In this document: in pieces, positions 1 to 12,122 of the stretch
Layout: each line of letters begins with the position of its first letter
How positions within the stretch are numbered: the stretch's first letter is position 1
Assembly (NCBI RefSeq): GCF_003112775.1
Contig: NZ_BFCH01000007.1
Coordinates: 298,613 to 362,612 of the forward strand
Source: Mycobacterium montefiorense
Lineage (GTDB): Bacteria > Actinomycetota > Actinomycetes > Mycobacteriales > Mycobacteriaceae
Length of the DNA: 64,000 bases
Direction of reading: 5' to 3'
Notes under the pieces: generated by a model
What the model saw: the letters and a program-made list of their open reading frames with translations, nothing else
What the model was told of the DNA's origin: nothing
Database searches by the model: none
Translations under genes and position numbers: made by a program

Positions 1-1251
1 CAGGTCGTCGAAGCGGCCCGTGCCGCGGATCCCGGTGAGCGCATCGTCGTCAACATGGGGCCCCAGCACCCGTCCACGCATGGGGTGTTGCGCCTGATCC
101 TCGAGATCGAAGGCGAAACCGTCACCGAGGTCCGGTGCGGAATCGGCTACCTGCACACCGGGATCGAGAAGAACCTCGAATACCGGTACTGGACGCAGGG
201 TGTCACCTTCGTGACCCGGATGGATTACCTGTCACCGTTTTTCAACGAGACCGCATACTGCCTCGGGGTCGAGAAGCTGCTCGGCATCACCGATGAAATC
301 CCGGAGCGGGTCAACGTCATTCGCGTCCTGATGATGGAGCTCAACCGGATCTCCTCGCACCTGGTGGCGCTGGCCACCGGCGGCATGGAACTGGGCGCGA
401 TGACGCCGATGTTCGTCGGCTTCCGGGGACGCGAGATCGTGCTCACCCTGTTCGAAAAGATCAGCGGTCTGCGGATGAACAGCGCCTACGTTCGCCCGGG
501 CGGCGTGGCACAGGACTTACCGCCGGGCGCCGAGGCCGACATCGTCGAAGGCCTCAAGGGCTTGCGGCAAGTGCTGCGCGAAATGGGCGACCTGCTCAAC
601 GAAAACGCGATCTGGAAAGCGCGCACTCAAGACGTCGGCTACCTCGACTTGGCCGGATGCATGGCGCTGGGCATCACCGGCCCGATCCTGCGTGCCACCG
701 GCTTGCCGCACGACCTGCGCAAGAGCGAGCCCTACTGCGGGTACCAGAACTACGAATTCGACGTGATCACCGCCGACACGTGTGATTCCTACGGGCGCTA
801 CATTATTCGCGTCAAGGAGATGTGGGAGTCGATCAAGATCGTCGAGCAGTGCCTGGACAAACTGAGGCCGGGACCGCACATGGTCGAGGATCGCAAGATC
901 GCCTGGCCCGCCGACCTGAAGGTAGGCCCCGACGGCATGGGTAATTCGCCCGAGCACATCGCCAAGATCATGGGCGGCTCGATGGAAGCGTTGATCCACC
1001 ACTTCAAGTTGGTCACCGAGGGCATCCGGGTGCCGGCCGGCCAGGTCTACAGCGCGGTGGAATCACCCCGGGGAGAACTCGGCGTGCACATGGTCAGCGA
1101 CGGCGGAACCCGGCCCTACCGCGTGCATTATCGGGATCCGTCCTTCACCAATTTGCAGTCGGTCGCCGCGATGTGCGAGGGCGGCATGGTCGCCGACTTG
1201 ATCACCGCGGTCGCCAGCATCGACCCGGTCATGGGCGGAGTCGACCGATGA
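1..1251 (+). CDS. nuoD: NADH-quinone oxidoreductase subunit D (5' partial)
   Basis: 49-kDa subunit of complex I, which with NuoB lines the quinone pocket of the peripheral arm. The frame is open from base 1, so the start lies outside the window and probably a few tens of residues are missing. Just after the edge comes the family hallmark [13 protein letters not shown], which includes the quinone-head-group histidines; the protein continues with the conserved [16 protein letters not shown] and GGTRPYR segments and ends in the usual D-P-V-M-G-x-V-D-R tail. Its TGA overlaps the nuoE ATG (ATGA), so translation is probably coupled. It is the first visible gene of the nuo operon; nuoA-C should lie immediately left. 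Confidence 0.97.
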   Translation, partial: QVVEAARAADPGERIVVNMGPQHPSTHGVLRLILEIEGETVTEVRCGIGYLHTGIEKNLEYRYWTQGVTFVTRMDYLSPFFNETAYCLGVEKLLGITDEIPERVNVIRVLMMELNRISSHLVALATGGMELGAMTPMFVGFRGREIVLTLFEKISGLRMNSAYVRPGGVAQDLPPGAEADIVEGLKGLRQVLREMGDLLNENAIWKARTQDVGYLDLAGCMALGITGPILRATGLPHDLRKSEPYCGYQNYEFDVITADTCDSYGRYIIRVKEMWESIKIVEQCLDKLRPGPHMVEDRKIAWPADLKVGPDGMGNSPEHIAKIMGGSMEALIHHFKLVTEGIRVPAGQVYSAVESPRGELGVHMVSDGGTRPYRVHYRDPSFTNLQSVAAMCEGGMVADLITAVASIDPVMGGVDR

Positions 1252-2015
1252 CCGCACCGGTGGGAGGCAGCGGCGAGCGGGTGTTCATCCGGCTGGGGCC
1301 ACCGCCCGAAGAACCCAACCAGTTCGTGGTTGAGGGTGCGCCACAGTCGTATTCGCCGGAGATCCGGGCACGACTGGAGGTCGACGCCAAGGAGATCATC
1401 AGCCGCTACCCCAACAAGCGCTCCGCGTTGTTGCCATTGCTGCACCTGGTCCAGTCGGAGGATTCCTACCTGACACCGGCGGGCCTGGAGTTCTGCGGCG
1501 AGCAGATTGGACTGACCGGCGCCGAGGTGTCGGCGGTGGGCAGCTTCTACACGATGTACCGCCGCGGCCCCACCGGCGATTACCTGGTCGGCGTCTGCAC
1601 CAACACGCTGTGTGCGGTGATGGGCGGTGACGCGGTATTCGACTCACTCAAAGAGCATCTCGGCATCGGCAACGACCAGACAACCCCCGACGGATCGGTC
1701 ACCCTGCAGCACATCGAATGCAACGCCGCGTGCGACTTCGCGCCCGTGGTGTTGGTCAACTGGGAGTTCTACGACAACCAGACACCGGAATCGGCGCGCG
1801 AACTCGTCGACTCGCTGCGGGCCGGAAAGCCCAACGCGCCCACCCGCGGTGCGCCGCTGTGCAAGTTCCGCGAGACGTCGCGCATCTTGGCCGGCCTGCC
1901 CGACGAGCGCCCGGACGAGGGCCAAGGTGGCGCTGGCGCAGCCACTTTAGCCGGGCTGCAGGTGGCGAAGGAAAAGGGCATGGAACCCCCGCCGGCTCCC
2001 GGAGAGAAGTCATGA
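1248..2015 (+). CDS. nuoE: NADH-quinone oxidoreductase subunit E
   Basis: 24-kDa-type subunit of the NADH-oxidising module; it holds the [2Fe-2S] cluster N1a beside NuoF. 255 residues from the ATG inside the ATGA overlap with nuoD; the frame is open further upstream but only antisense-like residues would be added. Cluster ligands are visible as C117-x4-C122 and C158-x3-C162. The last 60 residues are an Ala/Gly/Pro-rich extension typical of mycobacterial NuoE. The stop overlaps the nuoF start (ATGA). Confidence 0.96.
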   Translation: MTAPVGGSGERVFIRLGPPPEEPNQFVVEGAPQSYSPEIRARLEVDAKEIISRYPNKRSALLPLLHLVQSEDSYLTPAGLEFCGEQIGLTGAEVSAVGSFYTMYRRGPTGDYLVGVCTNTLCAVMGGDAVFDSLKEHLGIGNDQTTPDGSVTLQHIECNAACDFAPVVLVNWEFYDNQTPESARELVDSLRAGKPNAPTRGAPLCKFRETSRILAGLPDERPDEGQGGAGAATLAGLQVAKEKGMEPPPAPGEKS

Positions 2016-3328
2016 CGACCCCGCTGACCCCGGTCATCAGCCGCTACTGGGACGATCCGAAGTCGTTCACGCTACAGACCTACCAGCGCCACGACGGCTA
2101 CCAGGCGCTGAAGAAGGCCCTGAAGATGGAGCCCGACGCGGTGATTGGGGCCGTGAAGGACTCGGGCCTGCGCGGTCGCGGCGGCGCCGGCTTCTCGACC
2201 GGTACGAAGTGGTCGTTCATCCCGCAAGGCGACTCCGGCGCGGCCGCCAAGCCGCACTACCTGGTCGTCAACGCCGACGAATCAGAACCCGGTACGTGCA
2301 AAGACATTCCGCTGATGCTGGCGACACCCCACCTGCTGGTGGAGGGCGCCATCATCGCCTCCTACGCCATCCGGGCCAGCCACGCCTTCATCTACGTGCG
2401 CGGCGAAGTGGTGCCGGTGCTGCGCCGGCTGCAGAACGCGGTCGCCGAGGCTTACGCTGCAGGCTTTTTGGGCCGCGACATCGCGGGTTCGGGCTACGAC
2501 CTGGAGCTGGTGGTGCACGCCGGTGCGGGCGCCTACATCTGTGGCGAGGAAACCGCGCTGCTGGAGGGTCTGGAGGGCCGGCGCGGCCAGCCCCGGCTGC
2601 GCCCGCCGTTCCCCGCCGTGGCCGGGCTTTACGGCTGCCCCACGGTGATCAACAACGTCGAGACCATCGCCAGCGTGCCGTCGATCATTCTCAACGGCGT
2701 CGAGTGGTTCCGGTCGATGGGCAGCGAGAAATCGCCTGGCTTCACGCTGTATTCGCTGTCCGGGCACGTCACTCGTCCCGGCCAATACGAGGCCCCGCTG
2801 GGCATCACGCTGCGCGAGTTGCTCGACTACGCCGGCGGGGTCCGCGCCGGGCACCGCCTGAAGTTCTGGACACCGGGCGGGTCGTCGACACCACTGCTGA
2901 CCGACGAACACCTCGACGTGCCACTGGATTACGAGGGCGTGGGTGCGGCCGGCTCGATGCTGGGCACCAAGGCGCTGGAGATCTTTGACGAGACGACCTG
3001 CGTGGTGCGCGCTGTGCAGCGCTGGACATACTTCTACAAGCACGAGTCGTGCGGGAAGTGCACGCCGTGTCGCGAGGGCACGTTCTGGCTGGACCAGATC
3101 TACACCCGGCTCGAGTCCGGCGAAGGCACCCACGAGGATCTCGACAAGCTGCTCGACATCTCCGACGCAATTCTCGGAAAGTCGTTCTGCGCGTTGGGCG
3201 ATGGCGCGGCCAGCCCGGTGATGTCGTCGATCAAGCACTTCCGCGACGAGTACATCACCCACGTCGAAGGAGGCGGCTGCCCATTCGACCCACGAGACTC
3301 CATGTTGAGCACGAACGGAAAGGCTTGA
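2012..3328 (+). CDS. nuoF: NADH-quinone oxidoreductase subunit F (FMN/NADH-binding)
   Basis: 51-kDa subunit of complex I that oxidises NADH with FMN and passes electrons to [4Fe-4S] cluster N3. 438 residues. The glycine-rich nucleotide/FMN segment [16 protein letters not shown] is at 52-67, and the cluster ligands are C347-x2-C350-x2-C353 with C393 in the [10 protein letters not shown] motif. The ATG at 2012 was chosen because it sits in an ATGA overlap with nuoE; the frame is open about 98 codons upstream but that stretch is the shadow of nuoE. Seven bases separate its stop from nuoG. Confidence 0.97.
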   Translation: MTTPLTPVISRYWDDPKSFTLQTYQRHDGYQALKKALKMEPDAVIGAVKDSGLRGRGGAGFSTGTKWSFIPQGDSGAAAKPHYLVVNADESEPGTCKDIPLMLATPHLLVEGAIIASYAIRASHAFIYVRGEVVPVLRRLQNAVAEAYAAGFLGRDIAGSGYDLELVVHAGAGAYICGEETALLEGLEGRRGQPRLRPPFPAVAGLYGCPTVINNVETIASVPSIILNGVEWFRSMGSEKSPGFTLYSLSGHVTRPGQYEAPLGITLRELLDYAGGVRAGHRLKFWTPGGSSTPLLTDEHLDVPLDYEGVGAAGSMLGTKALEIFDETTCVVRAVQRWTYFYKHESCGKCTPCREGTFWLDQIYTRLESGEGTHEDLDKLLDISDAILGKSFCALGDGAASPVMSSIKHFRDEYITHVEGGGCPFDPRDSMLSTNGKA

Positions 3329-3335
3329 CAGCCCC

Positions 3336-5753
3336 ATGACTAGTGCGGCCAAGACCCAGACAGGCGACGAGGTGACGCCGCCGGACATGGTGACGCTGAC
3401 CATCGACGGCAATCAAATCTCGGTTCCCAAGGGAACGCTGGTGATTCGTGCGGCCGAGTTGATGGGCATCCAGATTCCGCGGTTCTGCGATCACCCGCTG
3501 CTCGACCCGGTCGGTGCGTGCCGGCAGTGCATGGTCGAGGTGGAGGGCCAGCGCAAGCCGATGGCGTCGTGCACGATCGTGTGCACCGGCGACATGGCGG
3601 TACGTACCCAACTCACCTCCGAGGCCGCGGACAAGGCCCAGCACGGCGTGATGGAGCTGCTGCTGATCAATCACCCGCTGGACTGCCCGATGTGCGACAA
3701 GGGCGGCGAGTGCCCGCTGCAGAACCAGGCAATGTCGAACGGCCGCGCCGATTCTCGCTTCGAGGATGTCAAGCGCACCTTCGCCAAGCCGATCAACATC
3801 TCCTCGCAGGTGCTGCTGGACCGCGAGCGGTGCATCCTATGCGCTCGCTGCACGCGATTCTCCGAGCAGATCGCCGGCGACCCGTTCATCGACATGCAGG
3901 AGCGCGGCGCCCTGCAGCAGGTGGGCATATACGCCAGCGAGCCGTTCGACTCGTACTTCTCCGGCAACACCGTGCAGATCTGCCCGGTGGGCGCCTTGAC
4001 CGGCACCGCATATCGATTCCGGGCCCGCCCTTTCGATCTGGTCTCCAGCCCCAGCGTGTGCGAGCACTGTGCCGGCGGCTGCGCCGAGCGCACCGATCAC
4101 CGCCGCGGCAAGGTATTGCGCCGGCTGGCCGGCGACGACCCCGAGGTCAACGAGGAGTGGAACTGCGACAAGGGCCGCTGGGCTTTCCGCTACGACACCC
4201 AGCCCGACGTGCTCACCACTCCCCTGGTCCGAGACGCTGACGGCACCCTGCAGCCTGCCTCGTGGGCACACGCGATCGTGGCCGCAACGCAGGGATTCGA
4301 AGCCGCCCGCGGGCGCACCGGCGTGCTGGTCGGCGGCCGCGGCACCTGGGAAGACTCTTACGCCTATTCCAAGTTCGCGCGAATTGTGTTGGACACCAAC
4401 GATATCGACTTCCGGGCTCGCCCCTGCTCGGCCGAAGAGGCAGAGTTCCTGGCGGCCCGCGTCGCGGGTCAGCCGCTGACGGTCAGCTTCGCCGATCTGG
4501 AATCGGCGCCGGTGGTCGTGCTGGTCGGGTTCGAGCCCGAGGACGAGGCACCGATCGTGTTCCTACGGCTACGCAAGGCCGCCCGCAAGCGCGGCGTGCC
4601 GATCTACGCGGTCGCCCCGTTCACCACTCGGGCGCTGACGAAGATGTCGGGCCGGCTGCTGCAGACCGTGCCGGGCGCCGAACCGTCCACACTGGACGGC
4701 CTGGCCACCGGCGAGGTGGGCGACCTGTTGTCGAAGGCCGGAGCGGTCATCATGGTCGGCGAGCGCCTGGCCACGGTGCCCGGCGGATTGTCCGCGGCGG
4801 CCCGGCTCGCCGATGCCACCGGGGCCCGGTTGGCCTGGGTGCCGCGGCGCGCCGGAGAACGTGGCGCGCTGGAAGCCGGCGCACTGCCCGGGTTGCTGCC
4901 AGGTGGTCGTCTGGTCGCCGACGAGACCGCGCGCGCCGAGGTGGCCGCGGCGTGGAACGTCGACGAATTGCCCGCTGCCGCTGGGCGTGACGTCGACGGC
5001 ATCCTGGCCGCGGCGACGGATGGGAGCCTGGGCGCGTTGCTGGTGGGCGGTATCGAGCCCGCCGACTTCGCCGACCCGGATGCGGTGCTGGCCGCGCTGG
5101 ATGCCGCGAATTTCGTGGTCAGCCTCGAACTGCGGCACAGCGAAGTCACCGAGCGCGCCGACGTGGTGTTCCCGGTCGCGCCGACGACGCAGAAGGCGGG
5201 CGCATTCGTCAACTGGGAAGGCCGATTCCGGCCCTTCGAGCCGGCCCTGCACGGCAGCACCCAGCGGGCCACCCAGTCCGACCATCAGGTACTCGACACG
5301 CTGGCCGACGAAATGGGTGTTTACCTGGGTATGACAGGCGTCCAGGCGGCCCGCGAGCAAGTCTCGGCGCTGGGCAACTGGGAGGGCGAACGCGCAAGCG
5401 GGGCAACGGTTCAGGCACCGAAACCGCCGCAGCCCGGCCAGGGCGAGGCCGTGCTCACCGGCTGGCGGATGATGCTCGACAACGGCCGCGGCCAAGACGG
5501 CGAACCGCATTTGGCGGGAACGGCACGCAAACCCGTGGCACGCCTGTCGGCCGGCACCGCGACCGAGATCGGCGCGGTGCAGGGCGACACGGTCACGGTC
5601 AGCACGTCGCGCGGGTCAATCAGCCTGCCGCTGAACATCACTGACATGCCCGATCGGGTGGTGTGGCTGCCACTGAACTCGCCGGGCTCGGCGGTGCAGC
5701 GGGACCTGGGTGTCACAGTCGGCAACATCGTGCGAATCGGAGTGGGCTCATGA
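3336..5753 (+). CDS. nuoG: NADH-quinone oxidoreductase subunit G
   Basis: 75-kDa iron-sulfur subunit of complex I, the electron wire of the peripheral arm. 805 residues. Ligand sets visible in order: [2Fe-2S] C51, C62, C65, C79; the His-containing [4Fe-4S] set H113, C117, C120, C126; a second set C166, C169, C172, C216; and an extra C242-x2-C245-x3-C249 with C277, matching cluster N7 found in some bacterial NuoG. A molybdopterin-oxidoreductase-like fold follows to about residue 640 and an MGD-binding-like beta domain ends the protein. Its TGA overlaps the nuoH ATG. Confidence 0.97.
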   Translation: MTSAAKTQTGDEVTPPDMVTLTIDGNQISVPKGTLVIRAAELMGIQIPRFCDHPLLDPVGACRQCMVEVEGQRKPMASCTIVCTGDMAVRTQLTSEAADKAQHGVMELLLINHPLDCPMCDKGGECPLQNQAMSNGRADSRFEDVKRTFAKPINISSQVLLDRERCILCARCTRFSEQIAGDPFIDMQERGALQQVGIYASEPFDSYFSGNTVQICPVGALTGTAYRFRARPFDLVSSPSVCEHCAGGCAERTDHRRGKVLRRLAGDDPEVNEEWNCDKGRWAFRYDTQPDVLTTPLVRDADGTLQPASWAHAIVAATQGFEAARGRTGVLVGGRGTWEDSYAYSKFARIVLDTNDIDFRARPCSAEEAEFLAARVAGQPLTVSFADLESAPVVVLVGFEPEDEAPIVFLRLRKAARKRGVPIYAVAPFTTRALTKMSGRLLQTVPGAEPSTLDGLATGEVGDLLSKAGAVIMVGERLATVPGGLSAAARLADATGARLAWVPRRAGERGALEAGALPGLLPGGRLVADETARAEVAAAWNVDELPAAAGRDVDGILAAATDGSLGALLVGGIEPADFADPDAVLAALDAANFVVSLELRHSEVTERADVVFPVAPTTQKAGAFVNWEGRFRPFEPALHGSTQRATQSDHQVLDTLADEMGVYLGMTGVQAAREQVSALGNWEGERASGATVQAPKPPQPGQGEAVLTGWRMMLDNGRGQDGEPHLAGTARKPVARLSAGTATEIGAVQGDTVTVSTSRGSISLPLNITDMPDRVVWLPLNSPGSAVQRDLGVTVGNIVRIGVGS

Positions 5754-7012
5754 CCGCCTTCGGGCACGACACCTGGTGGCTGGTGCTCGGTAAAGCGCTG
5801 GCCATCTTCGTGTTCCTGATGCTGAACGTGCTGCTGGCGATCCTGCTGGAGCGCAAGATTCTCGGCTGGATGCAGTTGCGGCCCGGCCCGAACCGGGCCG
5901 GCCCGTGGGGCGCCCTGCAGAGCCTGGCCGACGGGATCAAGCTCGCGCTCAAGGAGAGCATCACCCCGCGCGGCGTCGACTGGTTTGTCTACATGGCGGC
6001 GCCGGTCATCTCGACGATCCCCGCGTTTACCGCGTTCGCGTTCATCCCGTTCGGCCCCGAGGTGTCGGTGTTCGGTCACCGCACCCCGCTGCAGCTGACC
6101 GACATGCCGGTGGCGGTGCTGTTCATCCTCGGGCTATCGGCGATCGGCGTCTACGGGATCGTGTTGGGCGGCTGGGCATCCGGCTCGACCTATCCACTGC
6201 TGGGCGGGGTGCGATCCACCGCGCAGGTCATCTCCTACGAGGTGTCGATGGGGCTGTCGTTCGCGGCCGTCTTCCTGTTCGCCGGGACGATGTCGACGTC
6301 TGGAATCGTCAAGGCGCAGGACGGCGTCTGGTACATCTTCCTGTTGCTGCCGTCGTTCATCATCTATCTGATCTCGATGGTCGGCGAAACCAACCGCGCC
6401 CCGTTCGACCTGCCGGAGGCCGAGGGTGAACTCGTCGCCGGCTTCCACACCGAGTACTCGTCGCTGAAGTTCGCGATGTTCATGCTGGCCGAATACGTGA
6501 ACATGATGACGGTTTCGTCGCTGGCCACGCTGATGTTCTTCGGCGGCTGGCATGCCCCGTGGCCGCTCAATATGTGGGACGGCGCCAACAGCGGCTGGTG
6601 GCCGGTGCTCTGGTTCACCGCCAAGATGTGGGTTTTCCTGTTCATCTACATGTGGCTGCGAGCCAGCCTGCCCCGGCTGCGTTACGACCAGTTCATGGCG
6701 CTGGGCTGGAAACTACTCATCCCCGCCTCGCTCGTTTGGGTGCTGATCGCGGCGGTCATCCGCACGCTGCGCAACCAGGGCTACGCGCATTGGACTCCCC
6801 TGCTGGTGGTCTGCAGCATCGTCTTCGCCGTAGCGCTGGTGCTGTTGCTGCGCAAGCCATTCAGCACGACACCGGCCAATCGCGCACTGGCGCGAGAGCT
6901 TCGCAAGCGTGGCGACGCCCTACCGCCACCACCGGCCTTCCCCACACCACCGATGCCGGGCAAAGTTCTGACGTCGTCAGTCGGTGCGACCAAGGAGAAA
7001 GCACATGGCTAA
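5750..7012 (+). CDS. nuoH: NADH-quinone oxidoreductase subunit H
   Basis: ND1-type membrane subunit at the junction of the two arms of complex I; it forms the quinone channel. 420 residues with about eight or nine hydrophobic segments. The quinone-loop motif [20 protein letters not shown] lies near residue 45, and the family signature [20 protein letters not shown] lies near residue 212. A hydrophilic C-terminal tail of some 50 residues resembles other mycobacterial NuoH. Starts in an ATGA overlap with nuoG and overlaps nuoI by eight bases. Confidence 0.97.
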   Translation: MTAFGHDTWWLVLGKALAIFVFLMLNVLLAILLERKILGWMQLRPGPNRAGPWGALQSLADGIKLALKESITPRGVDWFVYMAAPVISTIPAFTAFAFIPFGPEVSVFGHRTPLQLTDMPVAVLFILGLSAIGVYGIVLGGWASGSTYPLLGGVRSTAQVISYEVSMGLSFAAVFLFAGTMSTSGIVKAQDGVWYIFLLLPSFIIYLISMVGETNRAPFDLPEAEGELVAGFHTEYSSLKFAMFMLAEYVNMMTVSSLATLMFFGGWHAPWPLNMWDGANSGWWPVLWFTAKMWVFLFIYMWLRASLPRLRYDQFMALGWKLLIPASLVWVLIAAVIRTLRNQGYAHWTPLLVVCSIVFAVALVLLLRKPFSTTPANRALARELRKRGDALPPPPAFPTPPMPGKVLTSSVGATKEKAHG

Positions 7013-7562
7013 ATTCCTCGACGCCGTGGCCGGATTCGGCGTGACATTCGCGGCGATGTTCAAAAAGACTGTCACCGAGGAGTATCCGGAGAAGCCAGGC
7101 CCGGTCGCCCCGCGCTACCACGGCCGCCATCAACTCAACCGGTACCCCGACGGCCTGGAGAAGTGCATCGGCTGCGAGCTGTGCGCCTGGGCCTGCCCGG
7201 CCGACGCGATCTACGTCGAGGGCGCCGACAATACCGACGAGGCAAGGTTTTCGCCGGGCGAGCGCTACGGCCGGGTCTATCAGATCAACTATCTGCGTTG
7301 CATCGGCTGCGGCCTGTGCATCGAGGCCTGCCCGACCCGCGCGCTGACGATGACCAACGACTACGAGATGGCCGACGACAACCGCGCCGACCTGATCTAC
7401 GAAAAGAACCGGCTGCTGGCGCCGCTGCTGCAAGACATGCTCGCGCCGCCGCACCCCAGGGCCGAGGGCGCCACGGACAAGGACTACTACCAGGGCAACG
7501 TCACCGCGGATGGCTTAAACGTGGGAAACCACGCGAAAGATACTGCCGGAGAAGCCCGATGA
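7005..7562 (+). CDS. nuoI: NADH-quinone oxidoreductase subunit I
   Basis: 23-kDa subunit (TYKY) of complex I carrying the two [4Fe-4S] clusters N6a and N6b that pass electrons to N2. 185 residues. Two ferredoxin motifs are plain: C54-x2-C57-x2-C60-x3-C64 and C99-x2-C102-x2-C105-x3-C109. The ATG at 7005 is preceded by an AAGGAG ribosome-binding site at 6991-6996, which sits inside the end of nuoH; this decides the start over an upstream in-frame codon. Stop overlaps nuoJ (ATGA). Confidence 0.97.
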   Translation: MAKFLDAVAGFGVTFAAMFKKTVTEEYPEKPGPVAPRYHGRHQLNRYPDGLEKCIGCELCAWACPADAIYVEGADNTDEARFSPGERYGRVYQINYLRCIGCGLCIEACPTRALTMTNDYEMADDNRADLIYEKNRLLAPLLQDMLAPPHPRAEGATDKDYYQGNVTADGLNVGNHAKDTAGEAR

Positions 7563-8347
7563 CTGGCGCGGTTGCCAGCAACCTGGCGACCGACGTCATC
7601 GCTTCCACCTCCACCGGCGAAGCGGTGGCCTTCTGGCTGCTGGGCGCTCTCGCCGTGATCGGCGCGATCGGAGTGGTCACCGCCGTCAACGCCGTGTACT
7701 CGGCGATGTTCCTGGCGATGACGATGATCATCCTGGCGATCTTCTACATGATCCAGGACGCACTGTTCCTGGGGGTAGTTCAGGTCGTGGTCTACACCGG
7801 CGCGGTGATGATGCTGTTCTTGTTCGTGCTGATGCTGATCGGCGTGGACTCCGCGGAATCGCTGAAGGAAACGCTGCGCGGGCAGCGCGTCGCCGCGGTG
7901 ATCACCGGAGTCGGGTTCGGCATTCTGCTGGTTGCCGCTATCGGCAAGGTGACGACCGGGGGCTTCGTCGGACTGACCACCGCGAACGCCAACGGCAATG
8001 TCGAAGGCCTGGCGGCGCTGATCTTTTCGCGTTACCTGTGGGCGTTCGAGCTGACCAGCGCGCTGCTGATCACCGCCGCGGTCGGAGCGATGGTGCTGGC
8101 GCACCGTGAGCGTTTCGAACGCCGCAAGACACAACGTGAACTGTCCGAGGAGCGGTTCCGCTCCGGCGGTCGCCCGACCCCGCTACCCAACCCCGGCGTC
8201 TATGCACGTCACAACGCGGTTGACGTGGCCGCGTTGCTGCCCGACGGCTCCTACGCGGACGATTCGGTGTCGAGGATGCTGCGAACCCGGGGCGCGGACG
8301 GCAAGGAGACTCCCCGCCGGCAGGCCATCAAAGGCGGTGCATCGTGA
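7559..8347 (+). CDS. nuoJ: NADH-quinone oxidoreductase subunit J
   Basis: ND6-type membrane subunit of complex I. 262 residues: five hydrophobic helices in the first 180 residues, including the [18 protein letters not shown] segment that forms the pi-bulge helix of the family, then an Arg-rich cytoplasmic tail of about 80 residues that is longer than in enterobacteria but usual for mycobacteria. Start is the ATG overlapping the nuoI stop; stop overlaps the GTG of nuoK. Confidence 0.96.
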   Translation: MTGAVASNLATDVIASTSTGEAVAFWLLGALAVIGAIGVVTAVNAVYSAMFLAMTMIILAIFYMIQDALFLGVVQVVVYTGAVMMLFLFVLMLIGVDSAESLKETLRGQRVAAVITGVGFGILLVAAIGKVTTGGFVGLTTANANGNVEGLAALIFSRYLWAFELTSALLITAAVGAMVLAHRERFERRKTQRELSEERFRSGGRPTPLPNPGVYARHNAVDVAALLPDGSYADDSVSRMLRTRGADGKETPRRQAIKGGAS

Positions 8348-8643
8348 ATCCGGCTAACTACCTTTACCTTTCGGCACTGCTGTTCACCATCGGGGCCTCA
8401 GGTGTGCTGTTGCGCCGCAACGCCATCGTGATGTTCATGTGCGTCGAGCTGATGCTCAACGCCGTCAACCTGGCGTTCGTCACGTTCACGCGCATGCACG
8501 GCCACCTGGACGGGCAGATGATCGCGTTCTTCACGATGGTGGTTGCCGCGTGCGAGGTCGTCATCGGCCTGGCCATCATCATGACGATTTTCCGTGCCCG
8601 CAAATCGGCGTCGGTCGACGACGCGAACCTACTCAAAGGCTAA
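8344..8643 (+). CDS. nuoK: NADH-quinone oxidoreductase subunit K
   Basis: ND4L-type three-helix membrane subunit of complex I. 99 residues, GTG start at 8344 in a GTGA overlap with nuoJ. The two membrane-buried glutamates needed for proton transfer in the family are present as E35 ([10 protein letters not shown]) and E71 ([10 protein letters not shown]). Twelve bases separate it from nuoL. Confidence 0.96.
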   Translation: MNPANYLYLSALLFTIGASGVLLRRNAIVMFMCVELMLNAVNLAFVTFTRMHGHLDGQMIAFFTMVVAACEVVIGLAIIMTIFRARKSASVDDANLLKG

Positions 8644-8655
8644 AAGAGCGCCGCT

Positions 8656-10551
8656 GTGACAGACATCGCACACTTGACCTGGCTGCTCGTAGCACTACCG
8701 CTGGCGGGCGCCGCAATCTTGCTGTTCGGCGGCAGACGCACCGACGGCTGGGGACATTGGCTGGGTGTGTTCGCCGCACTGGGGGCATTCGGAGTGGGCG
8801 CCGGTCTGCTGTCGGAATTACTGAGCCGCGACAGTGAGCACCGCGCTATCCATCAGACGGTGTTCACCTGGATCCCCGTCGAACAATTCCAAGTCGACTT
8901 CGGGCTGCAGATCGATCAGTTGTCAATCTGCTTCGTGCTGCTGATCTCCGGCGTGGGTTCGTTGATCCACATCTACTCGGTCGCCTACATGGCCGAAGAT
9001 CCGGACCGCCGAAGGTTTTTCGGATACCTCAACCTGTTTTTGGCCTCGATGCTGCTGTTAGTCGTCGCCGACAACTACCTGGTGCTCTACGTCGGCTGGG
9101 AAGGCGTCGGCCTGGCGTCCTATCTGCTGATCGGCTTCTGGTATCACAAGCCGTCGGCGGCCACGGCGGCCAAAAAGGCGTTCGTGATGAACCGGGTCGG
9201 CGACGCCGGCCTGGCGCTGGGCATGTTCTTGATGTTCAGCACGTTCGGAACCCTCTCGTATGCCGGTGTTTTCGCCGGCGCGCCGGCCGCCAGTCGCGGC
9301 GTGCTGACGGCGATGGGGTTGCTGCTGCTACTGGGTGCCTGCGCCAAGTCCGCGCAGGTTCCGCTACAGGCCTGGCTGGGTGACGCGATGGAGGGCCCGA
9401 CTCCGGTGTCCGCGCTGATCCACGCCGCCACGATGGTGACCGCCGGTGTGTATCTGATCGTGCGGTCCAACCCGCTGTACAACCTCGCTCCCGGCGCCCA
9501 ACTCGGCGTGGTCCTCGTCGGCGCCGTGACCCTGCTGTTCGGGGCGTTCATCGGCTGCGCGAAGGACGACATCAAGCGCGCGCTGGCGGCATCGACGATG
9601 AGCCAGATCGGCTACATGGTGCTGGCCGCGGGACTCGGTCCCGCCGGTTACGCGTTCGCGATCATGCATCTGCTCACCCACGGTTTCTTCAAGGCCGGGT
9701 TGTTCCTCGGGTCGGGCTCGATCATTCACGCGATGCACGAGGAGCAAGACATGCGCCGCTACGGCGGCCTGCGCGCCGCCTTGCCCGTCACGTTCGTCAC
9801 GTTCGGGTTGGGCTACCTGGCGATCATCGGCGTGCCTCCGTTCGCGGGCTTCTACTCCAAGGACGCCATCATTGAAGCGGCACTGGGCGCCGGCGGTATC
9901 CGCGGCTACACGCTGGGCGGAGCCGCGCTGCTGGGTGCGGGCATCACCGCGTTCTACATGACACGGGTGATGCTGATGACCTTCTTCGGCGAAAAGCGTT
10001 GGGCCCCTGGCAGCCACCCGCACGAGGCGCCGGCCCTGATGTCCGGGCCGATGATCCTGCTCGCCTTCGGGTCGGTGTTGTCCGGCGGCCTGTTCGCCAT
10101 CGGCGGCACCCTGCCGCACTGGCTGGAACCGGTCGTGGGTGCCCATGAAGAAAGCACGCACGCCCTACCGGCTTGGATCAGCACAACGCTGGCGCTGGCG
10201 GTGGTCGCGGTGGGAATCCTGGTGGCTTATCAGAAGTACGGCAGGTCTGAGATCCCCAGAGTCGCTCCCGTTCAGGTATCGGTGCTCACCACGGCCGCAC
10301 GTAGAGACCTGTACGGCGATGCCTTCAACGAGGAGGTATTCATGCGCCCTGGCGCGCAGTTGACCGACGCGCTGGTCGAATTCGACGACGCGGGCGTGGA
10401 CGGGTCGGTCAACGCCCTGGCTGCACTGGTCGGCCGGACCTCGAATCGCTTGCGGGGGATGCAGACCGGCTTCGCCCGCTCCTACGCGCTGTCGATGTTG
10501 GCTGGCGCCACCCTGCTGGTCGCGGCGATCCTGGCGGTGCAACTGTGGTGA
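8656..10551 (+). CDS. nuoL: NADH-quinone oxidoreductase subunit L
   Basis: ND5-type antiporter-like proton-channel subunit at the far end of the membrane arm. 631 residues, GTG start. Contains the N-terminal oxidored_q1_N region, the core proton-antiporter domain with [17 protein letters not shown] and the channel segment with lysine in [20 protein letters not shown], and the C-terminal lateral helix that spans the neighbouring subunits. About 16 hydrophobic segments. Overlaps the nuoM start. Confidence 0.96.
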   Translation: MTDIAHLTWLLVALPLAGAAILLFGGRRTDGWGHWLGVFAALGAFGVGAGLLSELLSRDSEHRAIHQTVFTWIPVEQFQVDFGLQIDQLSICFVLLISGVGSLIHIYSVAYMAEDPDRRRFFGYLNLFLASMLLLVVADNYLVLYVGWEGVGLASYLLIGFWYHKPSAATAAKKAFVMNRVGDAGLALGMFLMFSTFGTLSYAGVFAGAPAASRGVLTAMGLLLLLGACAKSAQVPLQAWLGDAMEGPTPVSALIHAATMVTAGVYLIVRSNPLYNLAPGAQLGVVLVGAVTLLFGAFIGCAKDDIKRALAASTMSQIGYMVLAAGLGPAGYAFAIMHLLTHGFFKAGLFLGSGSIIHAMHEEQDMRRYGGLRAALPVTFVTFGLGYLAIIGVPPFAGFYSKDAIIEAALGAGGIRGYTLGGAALLGAGITAFYMTRVMLMTFFGEKRWAPGSHPHEAPALMSGPMILLAFGSVLSGGLFAIGGTLPHWLEPVVGAHEESTHALPAWISTTLALAVVAVGILVAYQKYGRSEIPRVAPVQVSVLTTAARRDLYGDAFNEEVFMRPGAQLTDALVEFDDAGVDGSVNALAALVGRTSNRLRGMQTGFARSYALSMLAGATLLVAAILAVQLW

Positions 10552-12122
10552 GCTCGAACATTCCATGGCTGTCGGTGCTGTGGCTGGTGCCGCTGGCGGG
10601 TTCCATCATCATCATCCTGATGCCGCCCGGGCTGCGGCAGCTGGCCAAGTGGACCGGCGTGGTCGTCAGCATCCTGACGCTGGCAGTCGCGCTCGTCGTC
10701 GCGCTCGGCTTCAAGACCGGTGGCGCCCCTTACCAATTCCTGGAAAAGCATTCCTGGATTCCCACCTTCGGCGCCGGCTACAACCTCGGCGTGGACGGCA
10801 TCGCGGTGGTGCTGGTGCTGCTGACCGCCATCCTGATTCCGCTGCTGCTGGTGGCGGGCTGGAACGACGGCGGCGAGGGCACCCGAGGCGTGCACGCCTA
10901 CGTCGCCTTGACGCTAGCCATCGAGTCGATGGTGCTGATCTCGGTGACCGCACTGGATGTGCTGCTGTTCTACGTGTTCTTCGAAGCGATGCTGATCCCG
11001 ATGTACTTCCTGATCGGCGGCTTCGGTAAGGGCGCCGGACGTTCACGCGCCGCGGTGAAGTTCTTGCTGTACAACCTGTTCGGCGGCCTGATCATGCTGG
11101 CGGCGGTGATCGGGCTGTATGTGGTGACCGCGCAACATGGTTCGGGCACCTTCGACTTCCGGGAGATCGTGACCGGTGTCTCCTCGGGCCGCTTCGCGGG
11201 CGTGGACCCCGCGGTGTTCAAGGCGTTGTTCCTGGGCTTCATGTTCGCATTCGCCGTTAAGGCTCCGCTGTGGCCGTTCCACCGTTGGCTGCCCGACGCC
11301 GCGGTCGAGGCCACGCCAGCGACGGCTGTGTTGATCACAGCGGTGATGGACAAGGTCGGCACCTTCGGGATGTTGCGCTACTGCCTGCAGCTGTTCCCCG
11401 ATGCGTCAACGTATTTCCGCCCGCTGATCGTGACGCTGGCCATCATTGGGGTGATCTACGGCGCGGTCGTCGCGATCGGGCAAAAAGACATGATGCGCCT
11501 GATCGCCTACACCTCGATCTCGCACTTCGGGTTCATCATCGCCGGTATTTTCGTGATGACGAGCCAGGGGCAGAGCGGTTCGACGCTGTACATGCTCAAC
11601 CACGGCCTGTCCACGGCGGCAGTGTTCCTGATCGCGGGATTCCTGGTCACCCGACGGGGCAGCCGGCTGATCGCGGACTACGGCGGAGTACAGAAGGTGG
11701 CGCCGATCCTGGCCGGCACCTTCCTGGTCTCCGCCATGGCCACCCTGTCGCTACCCGGCCTGGCCCCGTTCATCAGCGAATTCCTGGTTCTACTGGGCAC
11801 TTTCAACCGGTACTGGCTGGCCGGCGCATTCGGGGTGACCGCGCTGGTCCTGGCGGCGATCTACATGCTGTGGCTCTACCAGCGCGTCATGACCGGACCG
11901 GTGGCCGAAGGCAACGAGAAAATCAGTGATTTACGGCTGCGCGAGCTGATCGTCGTCGCACCGTTGCTGGCTCTGCTATTTGTGCTGGGCGTCTATCCCA
12001 AGCCGGTGCTCGACATCATCAACCCCGCGGTGGACCACACAATGATCACCATCGGCCAGCATGATCCCCCGCCGACCGTCCAAGTGGGCGTACCCAGGAC
12101 AGCCGAAGGACCGCACCAATGA
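10548..12122 (+). CDS. nuoM: NADH-quinone oxidoreductase subunit M
   Basis: ND4-type antiporter-like proton-channel subunit. 524 residues with about 14 hydrophobic helices; the family features [17 protein letters not shown] (buried glutamate) and [20 protein letters not shown] (channel lysine and loop) are both present. Two tandem GTG codons lie at 10545 and 10548; the second makes the usual GTGA overlap with nuoL and is preferred, but the first would only add one residue. Stop overlaps nuoN by an ATGA. Confidence 0.95.
   Translation: MSSNIPWLSVLWLVPLAGSIIIILMPPGLRQLAKWTGVVVSILTLAVALVVALGFKTGGAPYQFLEKHSWIPTFGAGYNLGVDGIAVVLVLLTAILIPLLLVAGWNDGGEGTRGVHAYVALTLAIESMVLISVTALDVLLFYVFFEAMLIPMYFLIGGFGKGAGRSRAAVKFLLYNLFGGLIMLAAVIGLYVVTAQHGSGTFDFREIVTGVSSGRFAGVDPAVFKALFLGFMFAFAVKAPLWPFHRWLPDAAVEATPATAVLITAVMDKVGTFGMLRYCLQLFPDASTYFRPLIVTLAIIGVIYGAVVAIGQKDMMRLIAYTSISHFGFIIAGIFVMTSQGQSGSTLYMLNHGLSTAAVFLIAGFLVTRRGSRLIADYGGVQKVAPILAGTFLVSAMATLSLPGLAPFISEFLVLLGTFNRYWLAGAFGVTALVLAAIYMLWLYQRVMTGPVAEGNEKISDLRLRELIVVAPLLALLFVLGVYPKPVLDIINPAVDHTMITIGQHDPPPTVQVGVPRTAEGPHQ

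Noticed and set aside
2282..3412. 376-codon open frame on the - strand
   Set aside because: Antisense to nuoF, a common effect of GC-rich third positions; no recognisable domain.
4569..5510. 313-codon open frame on the - strand
   Set aside because: Antisense to nuoG, His/Arg/Gly-rich and without motifs.
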